64,000 nt of DNA from Peptoniphilus phoceensis (lineage in GTDB: Bacteria; Bacillota; Clostridia; Tissierellales; Peptoniphilaceae): contig NZ_LN999809.1 in assembly GCF_001517665.2 (NCBI RefSeq), positions 310,001-374,000 of the forward strand. The letters are read 5' to 3'. A program made the translations under genes and the position numbers. Shown here one piece after another: positions 57,046 through 64,000 of this stretch; the stretch's first letter is position 1, and the number at the start of each line of letters is the position of its first letter. The notes beneath the pieces were generated by a model. That model was not told the origin of the DNA. It saw nothing but the letters and a program-made list of their open reading frames with translations, and did no database searches.

Positions 57046-57996
57046 ATGAGTTATTTAGTTAGTATAGTTTTAGGAATAGTTTTTTCCTTAATTTTTGGGA
57101 AGATTATGATTCCAATTTTGAAAAGTTTGCACGCAGGACAAAGCATAAGAGAAGATGGACCACAATCTCACTTAGTAAAAAGTGGAACACCGACAATTGG
57201 TGGGCTAATTTTTCTTGCATCAGTAATACTTGTAACATTAATCACTGTAAATTTTAAATTATCAGTTTTAATGATACTTTTTTCAACACTGGCATTTGGA
57301 ACAGTGGGTTTTATTGACGATTATATTAAAGTTGTAAAAAAGAGAAATTTGGGATTACGTGCTTATCAAAAATTATTATTACAAATTTTAACTGCTGTAA
57401 TTTTAATTATTTATCAATATAATTCTAAAAACATGGGAACAGATTTATATATTCCTTTCTTAAAAGATTATAGATCAATTGGATTTTTGTATGTTCCATT
57501 TATTATATTTGTAATTGTTGGAACTGTTAATTCTGTTAATTTGACTGATGGATTAGATGGACTTTCATCAAGCGTTACAATTATTTGTCTTTTATTTTTT
57601 AATGTTGTTGCTGTTAAATTTCAAAGATACGAAATTGCATTTTTCTGCCTTGCTCTTGCAGGGGCTCTAATAGGATTTTTATTTTACAATAAATATCCAG
57701 CAAAAGTGTTTATGGGAGATACTGGTTCTCTTGCTTTAGGGGGAGCAATTTCAGCAATAGCATTACTTTTAAATGTGCCTCTTATTTTGCCAATTGCTGG
57801 TGGAATTTATTTTATAGAAACTCTTTCAGTAATAATACAAGTTATTAGCTTTAAAACAAGAGGAAAGAGGGTATTCTTGATGTCACCGCTTCACCATCAT
57901 TTTGAGCATAAGGGATGGCATGAGAGAAAAGTTGTTGCAGTATTTTCGTTAGTAGAACTTATACTTTGTATAATTTCTTACTTAATTTTATTTTAG
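57046..57996 (+). CDS. mraY: Phospho-N-acetylmuramoyl-pentapeptide transferase MraY
   Basis: 316 residues, about ten membrane helices. It transfers phospho-MurNAc-pentapeptide to undecaprenyl phosphate, making lipid I. Motifs: GTPTIGGLIFL, FIDDYIKVVKKRNLGL (Asp pair), NLTDGLDGLSSS, FMGDTGSLALGG (Asp) and PLHHHFEHKG. Twelve bases after the PBP. No strong ribosome-binding site upstream of ATG 57046 (GGTTTATAGTACA). Confidence 0.97.
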   Translation: MSYLVSIVLGIVFSLIFGKIMIPILKSLHAGQSIREDGPQSHLVKSGTPTIGGLIFLASVILVTLITVNFKLSVLMILFSTLAFGTVGFIDDYIKVVKKRNLGLRAYQKLLLQILTAVILIIYQYNSKNMGTDLYIPFLKDYRSIGFLYVPFIIFVIVGTVNSVNLTDGLDGLSSSVTIICLLFFNVVAVKFQRYEIAFFCLALAGALIGFLFYNKYPAKVFMGDTGSLALGGAISAIALLLNVPLILPIAGGIYFIETLSVIIQVISFKTRGKRVFLMSPLHHHFEHKGWHERKVVAVFSLVELILCIISYLILF

Positions 57997-58006
57997 GTGA
58001 TTAAAG

Positions 58007-59326
58007 ATGTTAGAAAACAAAAATATATTAATAATGGGTTTTGGAGTTACTGGTAAAAGTGCTTTAAAATTTTTAAAGGAATTTCCTTGCAAAATTTATG
58101 TATACGACAGCAATGAGGATTTACAAAAGTTAAATGTTGAAGAAGATTTTATTATTTTTAAAGAAGAAGATTTAGATAAAATTGACCTAATTGTAAAAAG
58201 TCCAGGAATCTATCCTTTCCACGAACTTCTACTAAAAGCTAGAGAAAAAAACATTGAAATAATTTCAGATATTGAAATTAGCTATAGAAATTTAAAAACA
58301 AAAAATGTAATAGCAGTAACAGGAACAAATGGAAAGACAACAACAACTACGATTATTGGAGACATACTAAAAAGAGTTTCCCAAACTTATGTAGTTGGAA
58401 ATATTGGGAGGGGAATACTTGAAATAACAGGAGAAGCTAAAAGTGATGACTATCTTGTTATTGAAGCTTCATCTTTTCAATTGGAAGACACAATTGATTT
58501 TAAACCACATATTGCCCTTTTAACTTATGTGACAAGTGACCACTTGGATTGGCATAAGACTACAAAAAATTATGTTGATGCAAAGTTTAAAATATTTAAA
58601 AATCAAGATGAAAATGACTTTGCTATTTTAAATTATGAAAACAAGGAATTGGCAAAAGAATATAATTTAAAAGCAGAGAAATATTATTTTTCTATGGAAA
58701 AAATTTCTGATAAGGGAGCTTATGTCCAAGATGGAAAAATTTATTTTAATGATGGAAAAAATATCGAAGAAGTTTTAGATACAAAAGATATTAAAATTCC
58801 TGGAGACCACAATATAAAAAATATTATGGCTGCAATAATAGGATGTAAGCTTTTAAATATTGACCTTGATATAATAAAAAAATCAATAACTTCCTTCACT
58901 GGTGTTGAACACAGAATTGAATTTGTAAGAGAGCTAAGGGGAGTTAAATATTATAACGATTCCAAAGGAACAAATCCAGATTCAACTGAAGTTGCTGTAG
59001 CTGCTATGGACGGAGATGCAATACTTATTGCTGGTGGCTACGATAAGGGAGCAGAATTTGATGATTTAATTGAAAAATCTAAGGATAAAATAAAAACAGC
59101 AATATTATTTGGAGAAACTGCGGAAAAAATTTCTAAAGCTTGTAAAGAAAATGCCCTTGAATTTTATATCACAAAGGATTTAAATAAGGCTGTTGAACTT
59201 GCAGAAAAAATTTCTTGTGAAGGTGATGACGTACTTCTTTCACCGGCTTGTGCTTCTTGGGATATGTATAGCGATTATGAAGTAAGAGGTCAACATTTTA
59301 AAGATCTTGTCAAAGAGTTGGTTTAG
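58007..59326 (+). CDS. murD: UDP-N-acetylmuramoyl-L-alanine:D-glutamate ligase MurD
   Basis: 439 residues. Adds D-glutamate to UDP-MurNAc-L-Ala. N-terminal nucleotide domain (NILIMGFGVTGKSALKFL), ATPase loop AVTGTNGKTTTTTIIGD, EASSFQLED, YVTSDHLDWH, and C-terminal YYNDSKGTNPDSTEVA and SPACASWDMYSDYEVRG, all standard. Immediately precedes ftsW with no gap. Confidence 0.97.
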   Translation: MLENKNILIMGFGVTGKSALKFLKEFPCKIYVYDSNEDLQKLNVEEDFIIFKEEDLDKIDLIVKSPGIYPFHELLLKAREKNIEIISDIEISYRNLKTKNVIAVTGTNGKTTTTTIIGDILKRVSQTYVVGNIGRGILEITGEAKSDDYLVIEASSFQLEDTIDFKPHIALLTYVTSDHLDWHKTTKNYVDAKFKIFKNQDENDFAILNYENKELAKEYNLKAEKYYFSMEKISDKGAYVQDGKIYFNDGKNIEEVLDTKDIKIPGDHNIKNIMAAIIGCKLLNIDLDIIKKSITSFTGVEHRIEFVRELRGVKYYNDSKGTNPDSTEVAVAAMDGDAILIAGGYDKGAEFDDLIEKSKDKIKTAILFGETAEKISKACKENALEFYITKDLNKAVELAEKISCEGDDVLLSPACASWDMYSDYEVRGQHFKDLVKELV

Positions 59327-60439
59327 ATGAAGTTTAAAAAGGAAATAAAAGATATAGATTTAATGCTTTTACTTAGCATGATATTTCTAATTATTATTGG
59401 CCTAGTTGCTGTTACATCTGCATCCTTTCCTACTGCAAAAAAATACAATTTAAATAGTTTTCATTTTCTAATAAGGCAGGGAGCATTCCTAATTTTAGGG
59501 ATTATATCAATGATCCTTATTATTAGAGTACCAAGAGGAGTAATATATAAAAATATAACTTGGCTATTTATATTAAGTGTAATATTAATACTATTATTGT
59601 GGACACCTCTTGGTTATAACAAAAATGGTCAAAGCAGGTGGTTGGACTTTAAAGTTATTCCACTTAAGTTTCAACCTTCAGACCTTTTAAAATTAACATC
59701 AATAGTTTTCTTATCAAAATATCTTTCTAGAAATATTTACACACTTAGAGAGCCAAAAAATTTTTTAATTGCAGTTGCAATAATGGGTATATCTGTTGGA
59801 CCAATTATGATTAAAGACTTTTCAACAGCGGTTGTTATTGGAGTTTCACTATTTGCTATATTACTTGCAGCTGGAATAAATAAGAAACAATTTTTATTCT
59901 TAGTTGTTCTAGGAATAGCCCTTATATTTGTAATTTTAAAGGACCCAGAGAATGAATTTAGACTTAAGAGAATTTTTGGATTTGTCTCTGACTCAACAGA
60001 CTACCAATCTTCAGCTCTTTATCAAGCTAGACAGTCTCTTTATGCCTTTGCCCTAGGTGGTTATTCAGGAGTAGGATTATTTAGATCAAGACAAAAATAC
60101 ACAAACTTGCCAGAAGCTTATACAGATTTTATTTTTTCTGTAATAGCTGAAGAATTTGGATTTATTGGAACTTTTATAGTAATATTATTATTTATAATAT
60201 ATATTTACAGAGGATACATGATTGCTTTTAAAGCTACAAATTATTTTGATAAATTTACAGCTATTGGGATGACTACTTATATTGGAATTCAAGCATTTTT
60301 TAACATGGGTGTTTGTGCAAAACTTCTACCAGTAACTGGTATAACTTTACCTTTTATTTCCTATGGAGGTACAGCACTTGTAATGGCAATTGTATCAACA
60401 GCTATTTTATTAAAAATTTCGAAAGAAGGCACTATATGA
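59327..60439 (+). CDS. ftsW: FtsW/RodA/SpoVE-family septal peptidoglycan glycosyltransferase
   Basis: 370 residues, about ten membrane helices. SEDS-family polymerase that works with the class B PBP encoded in the same cluster. Motifs: GLVAVTSASFPTA near the start, SRWLDFKVIPLKFQPSDLLKL, YTDFIFSVIAEEFGFIGT and ITLPFISYGGTALV. ATG 59327 follows the murD stop directly. Overlaps murG by four bases. Confidence 0.95.
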   Translation: MKFKKEIKDIDLMLLLSMIFLIIIGLVAVTSASFPTAKKYNLNSFHFLIRQGAFLILGIISMILIIRVPRGVIYKNITWLFILSVILILLLWTPLGYNKNGQSRWLDFKVIPLKFQPSDLLKLTSIVFLSKYLSRNIYTLREPKNFLIAVAIMGISVGPIMIKDFSTAVVIGVSLFAILLAAGINKKQFLFLVVLGIALIFVILKDPENEFRLKRIFGFVSDSTDYQSSALYQARQSLYAFALGGYSGVGLFRSRQKYTNLPEAYTDFIFSVIAEEFGFIGTFIVILLFIIYIYRGYMIAFKATNYFDKFTAIGMTTYIGIQAFFNMGVCAKLLPVTGITLPFISYGGTALVMAIVSTAILLKISKEGTI

Positions 60440-61515
60440 GATACATTTTATCTGGTGGAGGTACTGGAGGACACATTTATCCAGCACTTGCCATTGTAGA
60501 AGAAATTAAAAAACAAGACGAGGAAGCAGAAATACTTTATGTTGGTAAAAAAGATTCTCTAGAAGAAGAATTAGCCGACAAATATAATTTTGAATTTAAG
60601 GGAATAGATATTTCTGGACTTCCAAGAAAAAAATTAAATAAGGACACAGTTATAACTTTTTTCAATCTTATGAAGGGTTTGAGAGAGTGTAACAAGATAA
60701 TAGATGATTTTAAACCTGATATTGTCATAGGAACAGGTGGATATGTTTGTGCGCCCATTGTATTTAAGGCGCAACAAAAGAAAATTAAGACAGTAGTTCA
60801 AGAACAAAATGCTTATCCAGGAAAGACAAATAAAATATTAGCTAAAAAAGCGGACTATGTCTTTATAAATTTTATGGAAGCAAAAAAATATTTAAACAAT
60901 GACAATATTATATTTACTGGAAATCCAATAAGAGATGTTTTTTCTCATATTGACAGAAAAAAATCAAGAGAGAAATTAAATATAAAAGATAATGAAAAAT
61001 TTGTTTTTTCTTTTGGCGGATCAGGTGGTCAAGAATCTACTAATGACGCTATACTAGAAATTTTAAATAATAAAAGTGATCTTCCCTTTAAACTCACTCA
61101 CGTGACAGGAAGAGATCATTATGATTATTTTATGGAAAAAGCAGAAAATATTCCTGAAAATGTTGAAATTTTAGATTACACACACAAGGTATATGATTAT
61201 TTATCAAGTGCTGATTTAGTTATAGCTTCATCATCAGCTATGACTCTTGCTGAAATTTCTGCTCTAGGTGTAGCATCTATATTAATTCCAAAGGCCTATA
61301 CTGCAGGTAATCATCAATACTATAATGCAATGAGTTATAGCAACATGGGTGCTAGCAGAGTGATAGAAGAAAAAGATTTAAATGGAGAAACTTTATTAAA
61401 AGAAATAGAAGAAATTCTCGATAATGATGATGAGAGAAATAAGATGGCAGACAATTCAAAAAAACTTGCCAGTCCTGATGCTGTTTCAAAAATAGTTGAT
61501 ATTATTTTAAAGTGA
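60436..61515 (+). CDS. murG: UDP-N-acetylglucosamine transferase MurG
   Basis: 359 residues. Makes lipid II from lipid I at the inner membrane face. The N-terminal glycine loop is YILSGGGTGGHIYPALAI, then GTGGYVCAPIVFKA and QEQNAYPGKTNKIL; the C-terminal half has FGGSGGQESTN, ASSSAMTLAEIS and TAGNHQYYNA. I start at ATG 60436 (overlapping ATGA with ftsW). The longer open frame from 60313 runs through ftsW in another frame and is not family-like. Confidence 0.97.
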   Translation: MRYILSGGGTGGHIYPALAIVEEIKKQDEEAEILYVGKKDSLEEELADKYNFEFKGIDISGLPRKKLNKDTVITFFNLMKGLRECNKIIDDFKPDIVIGTGGYVCAPIVFKAQQKKIKTVVQEQNAYPGKTNKILAKKADYVFINFMEAKKYLNNDNIIFTGNPIRDVFSHIDRKKSREKLNIKDNEKFVFSFGGSGGQESTNDAILEILNNKSDLPFKLTHVTGRDHYDYFMEKAENIPENVEILDYTHKVYDYLSSADLVIASSSAMTLAEISALGVASILIPKAYTAGNHQYYNAMSYSNMGASRVIEEKDLNGETLLKEIEEILDNDDERNKMADNSKKLASPDAVSKIVDIILK

Positions 61516-61519
61516 TTTT

Positions 61520-62392
61520 ATGAAAAAGTTGGAAAAGAAAAAAAGAAAACTGAATAAAAAGAGAAGATATTTAAGAATTTTTAGCAGATTTTTTATATTT
61601 TTTTCCTTCATTTTTTTGATTATATTTGCTCTTAAAAATTCAAATTTTTTTAATGTAAAAAATATAAATATTGAGGGCAATAAGAATGTAAGTCAAGCTA
61701 AAATAAAAAAGGTATCAGCTTTAAAAAAAGGAAGCAAGTATTTTCTTGTATCAAAAAAAGATAGAGTGAAAAAGCTTGAGGCTATTCCTTATATTGAAGA
61801 AGCTAAGATTTCTTACAGTTTAAGTGGAAAAGTAAAAATTAAAATAAAAGAGAGAAGTCCATATTACCAAATGGAAGCCAGTGACTATCTATTGGTAGAT
61901 GATAACTTTAGAATTTTAGAGAGTTCTGATAAAAAGAGAGACAATCTAGTAAACTTGTATGGCTTTAATGTTGATAACCCACAAGCAGGAAGTTATATTT
62001 TAACAAATAAGGATGAGGAAGAGAAAAGAAATCTTTTGTTAGAACTTAGAAAAGATGAATATTCTCTTCATGGAAATATTAGGGATATTGAACTGTTAGA
62101 TTCCATTGCAACTTTTACAACAGTGGATGGTATAAAAATAGAATTTGGATCTTATAGCAATATTGAATATAAATTAAAAATGCTTTCCTTAATTTTAGAA
62201 GATATTAAAGATACAAATAAAAATGCTATTATCATTCAAATGGAAAAGGGTGAGAGCCCAATTTTAATAACTGATGGAGATAAAGAAGACAATAAGGATA
62301 AAGACAAAGACAAGTTGAAGAGAATAATAAAAGATTCAGATAACGAAAAAACTTATAAAGAAGTTAATAGGAAAGACGATAATTCAAATTAA
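61520..62392 (+). CDS. divIB: Cell division protein DivIB/FtsQ
   Basis: 290 residues. A very basic cytoplasmic start, one membrane helix (about 22-42, FFIFFSFIFLIIFAL), a POTRA domain (NIEGNKNVSQAKIKKVSALKKG-type region, residues about 52-115), and a beta domain with Asp/Lys-rich C-terminal tail (EDNKDKDKDKLKR). Partner of FtsL and DivIC. Position between murG and ftsZ is conserved in Clostridia. Confidence 0.88.
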   Translation: MKKLEKKKRKLNKKRRYLRIFSRFFIFFSFIFLIIFALKNSNFFNVKNINIEGNKNVSQAKIKKVSALKKGSKYFLVSKKDRVKKLEAIPYIEEAKISYSLSGKVKIKIKERSPYYQMEASDYLLVDDNFRILESSDKKRDNLVNLYGFNVDNPQAGSYILTNKDEEEKRNLLLELRKDEYSLHGNIRDIELLDSIATFTTVDGIKIEFGSYSNIEYKLKMLSLILEDIKDTNKNAIIIQMEKGESPILITDGDKEDNKDKDKDKLKRIIKDSDNEKTYKEVNRKDDNSN

Positions 62393-62415
62393 AGACTTCA
62401 TTTGACCTTTATATA

Positions 62416-62444
62416 TTGACTATTTAGCAGTCTTTCTATAAAAT
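62416..62444 (+). promoter_or_regulatory. Promoter for ftsZ
   Basis: TTGACT (62416-62421), a 17-base spacer and TAAAAT (62439-62444), giving ftsZ its own transcript besides read-through from the dcw genes. A GACT/AGTC pair (62418-62432) lies within the spacer. Confidence 0.65.
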
Positions 62445-62494
62445 GATAGTAATGAATATAAAAAAAATTTATTTAGTATATGAGGAGGATGTTT

Positions 62495-63577
62495 ATGTTG
62501 GAATTCGATATGGACCAAGACGATTTTGCCAAGATTAAAGTAGTTGGCGTTGGTGGCGGCGGAAACAACGCTGTAAATAGAATGATTGACGCAGGTGTTA
62601 AAGGCGTAGAATTTTTAGTATTTAACACTGATAGACAAGCACTAAAGAATTCAAATGCTGAAACTAAAGTGCAACTTGGAGAAAAAATTACTAAAGGACT
62701 TGGAGCAGGAGCAAACCCTGAAATTGGTGCTCAAGCAGCTGAAGAATCTTTAGATGAAATTAGAGAAGCCTTAGATGACGCAGATATGGTATTTATCACT
62801 GCTGGTATGGGTGGAGGTACTGGTACTGGTGCAGCTCCTGTTATTGCAGATGTTGCAAAAGAACTAGGTCTACTTACTGTTGGTGTTGTTACAAAACCTT
62901 TTACATTTGAAGGAAGAAAGAGAGCAAAATCTGCTGAAATTGGTATTAATGCTCTTAAAGGAAAAGTTGATACATTAGTTATAATTCCAAATGACAGACT
63001 TCTAAGTATTGCAGATAAAAAGACAAGCTTCTCACAAGCCTTTGAAATGGCAGATGACATATTAAAACAAGGTATCCAAGGTATATCTGATTTAATTTCT
63101 GTACCAAATCTTATTAATCTTGACTTTGCCGATGTTAAGACTATTATGTATGATAAGGGCGTTGCTCACATGGGTATAGGACGTGCATCTGGTGATGACA
63201 GAGCTACAGAAGCAGCTAGACTTGCAATAAACTCTCCTCTACTAGAAACATCTATTGAAGGGGCAAAATCTGTTCTTCTTAATATTACAGCAGGATCAGA
63301 TCTTGGTATCTTTGAAGTTAATGAAGCAGCTGATTTAATTAGAGACTGTGTATCTGAAGATGCAAATATTATCTTTGGTGCAGGTATTGATGAATCACTT
63401 AAAGATGAAGTTAAGATTACAGTTATTGCAACTGAATTTGATCAATATAAAGATGACAAAAAAGATAAGAAAATAGAAAATACACAAAAAAGTCCCATTG
63501 AATCTCTTGAAAATGATGATGAAGAAGATAATGGAGAACTTAAAATCCCTTCTTTCTTGAGAATTAACAGAAAGTAA
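62495..63577 (+). CDS. ftsZ: Cell division GTPase FtsZ
   Basis: About 360 residues. Tubulin-like GTPase forming the division ring. Motifs: [51 protein letters not shown] (tubulin signature) and NDRLL...FEMADDIL; C-terminal conserved peptide IPSFLRI, which binds membrane tethers. ATG 62495 sits six bases after GAGGAGG; ATGs at 62480 and 62489 overlap that site. FtsA does not lie next to it. Confidence 0.97.
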   Translation: MLEFDMDQDDFAKIKVVGVGGGGNNAVNRMIDAGVKGVEFLVFNTDRQALKNSNAETKVQLGEKITKGLGAGANPEIGAQAAEESLDEIREALDDADMVFITAGMGGGTGTGAAPVIADVAKELGLLTVGVVTKPFTFEGRKRAKSAEIGINALKGKVDTLVIIPNDRLLSIADKKTSFSQAFEMADDILKQGIQGISDLISVPNLINLDFADVKTIMYDKGVAHMGIGRASGDDRATEAARLAINSPLLETSIEGAKSVLLNITAGSDLGIFEVNEAADLIRDCVSEDANIIFGAGIDESLKDEVKITVIATEFDQYKDDKKDKKIENTQKSPIESLENDDEEDNGELKIPSFLRINRK

Positions 63578-63596
63578 GTTTATAATTAAGATTTTT

Positions 63597-63623
63597 GGAC
63601 ATTGGAAACAATGTCCTTTTTTT
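63597..63623 (+). terminator. Terminator after ftsZ
   Basis: GGACATTG, GAAA tetraloop, CAATGTCC, then seven T. Perfect stem. Confidence 0.95.
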
Positions 63624-63931
63624 ATGTCTAAATTTACTATACTAAAAAATATATTAAAATACAAAAATTTACCGTGAAAAACGTTTTAAAAGTAAATTTA
63701 TAAGAAAAATATGTCAAATAATTGATTTTTCATGAATTAAAGTAAATATATTTGGCAATAAAAACATTTGCAAAAATTTTACGAAAAGATATTATTTATC
63801 ACTTTATTACAGAGAAATCCCTTGAAATTCTAAAAAATATTAAACAAATGACAAAAAAATAAAAAGTGTTTTTTATTTAACAAATTTTTGTTATAATAAA
63901 TCTTGCGAGAAAAAAAGGAGGAAAAAAAAGA
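63624..63931 (+). other. AT-rich gene-free stretch upstream of the last gene
   Basis: About 308 bases without a credible gene. It holds a palindromic AAAACGTTTT near 63677-63686 and the promoter region described at 63877. Nothing else is recognised; it could contain further operators for the symporter gene, but no riboswitch consensus was seen. Confidence 0.5.
63877..63897 (+). promoter_or_regulatory. -10 region with overlapping inverted repeat before the symporter gene
   Basis: TATAAT at 63892-63897 is partly overlapped by the inverted repeat TAACAAATTTTTGTTA (63878-63893), a plausible repressor site. The -35 is unclear. Leader to the ATG is about 30 bases, with AAGGAGG at 63915-63921. Confidence 0.45.
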
Positions 63932-64000
63932 ATGAACATATCATTTAATTTAATGCAAACAGTAGGATTTGCAATCGTAGTTTACTACATAGGAAAATTT
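63932..64000 (+). CDS. Start of a probable sodium/glutamate symporter (GltS-like), truncated
   Basis: Only 23 residues are visible: NLMQTVGFAIVVYYIGKF follows a short polar start. The pattern of a helix beginning LMQT and ending with G-K-F resembles Firmicute GltS. A long A-rich stretch with AAGGAGG precedes ATG 63932. The family call is tentative because so little is seen; any polytopic transporter could start this way. Confidence 0.45.
   Translation, partial: MNISFNLMQTVGFAIVVYYIGKF

Noticed and set aside
60313-60435. Upstream extension of murG into ftsW
   Set aside because: Out-of-frame translation of ftsW; the family N-terminus begins at ATG 60436.
63671-63690. Catabolite-responsive (cre) site near the AAAACGTTTT palindrome
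   Set aside because: Spacing between the TG and CG elements does not fit the cre consensus.

Overview
The window is a dense, almost entirely co-oriented stretch of chromosome from an AT-rich, low-GC Gram-positive anaerobe. The gene complement fits a fermentative Tissierellia/Clostridia-type organism: one-chain pyruvate:ferredoxin oxidoreductase, HPr kinase, SCIFF ranthipeptide with its radical SAM maturase, the rnc-(radical SAM)-smc-ftsY-ylxM-ffh-rpsP-khpA-rimM-trmD-rplS order, and ruvCAB-spoIID-queA-tgt-yajC. A Gram-positive anaerobic coccus of the Peptoniphilaceae is my best guess; this is inference from gene content only. No mobile element, tRNA, rRNA or CRISPR array was seen. Only the truncated permease at the left edge is on the minus strand.

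Layout. 1-1052: NCS2 purine permease (minus, truncated) and a FluC fluoride channel. 1137-3910: two-component system 1. 4142-4714: orphan membrane protein between two look-alike terminators. 4807-9323: aminopeptidase P, uvrC, hprK. 9563-13099: pyruvate:ferredoxin oxidoreductase as a single-gene unit. 13303-21168: plsX-acpP-rnc-radical SAM-smc-ftsY. 21329-25204: ylxM-ffh-rpsP-khpA-rimM-trmD-rplS. 25277-29540: GH18-like cell-wall protein, zinc phospholipase-like protein, asnA, and an orphan gene behind a terminator-like hairpin. 29580-34935: ruvCAB, SpoIID-like, queA, tgt. 35017-36876: yajC, SCIFF peptide, SCIFF maturase. 36994-44867: recJ, relA/spoT, dtd, MBL hydrolase, HemZ-like, MurE-like ligase. 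45013-50196: aspS, RseC-like, two coiled-coil membrane proteins, TraB. 50387-52478: two-component system 2. 52755-63577: dcw cell-division cluster (mraZ, rsmH, ftsL, PASTA-PBP, mraY, murD, ftsW, murG, divIB, ftsZ). 63932-end: start of a GltS-like symporter.

How it fits together. Lipid synthesis (plsX, acpP), RNA processing (rnc), chromosome organisation (smc), the SRP pathway (ftsY, ffh) and ribosome/tRNA modification form one growth-related block. DNA repair (uvrC, ruvCAB, recJ) is spread through it, and (p)ppGpp turnover sits between recJ and dtd. The division cluster lacks murE, murF, murB, murC and ftsA; a divergent MurE-like ligase lies about 8 kb upstream. The most distinctive small system is the SCIFF peptide, a 48-residue gene with six cysteines, separated from its maturase by a weak terminator-like hairpin. 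The most unusual regulatory structure is the long hairpin at 28723-28778, which ends in a T-run, contains the Shine-Dalgarno of the next gene and carries a possible -10 element in its loop.

Many starts were moved inward from the longest open frame, guided by Shine-Dalgarno sequences and family N-termini. TTG and GTG starts are common here.
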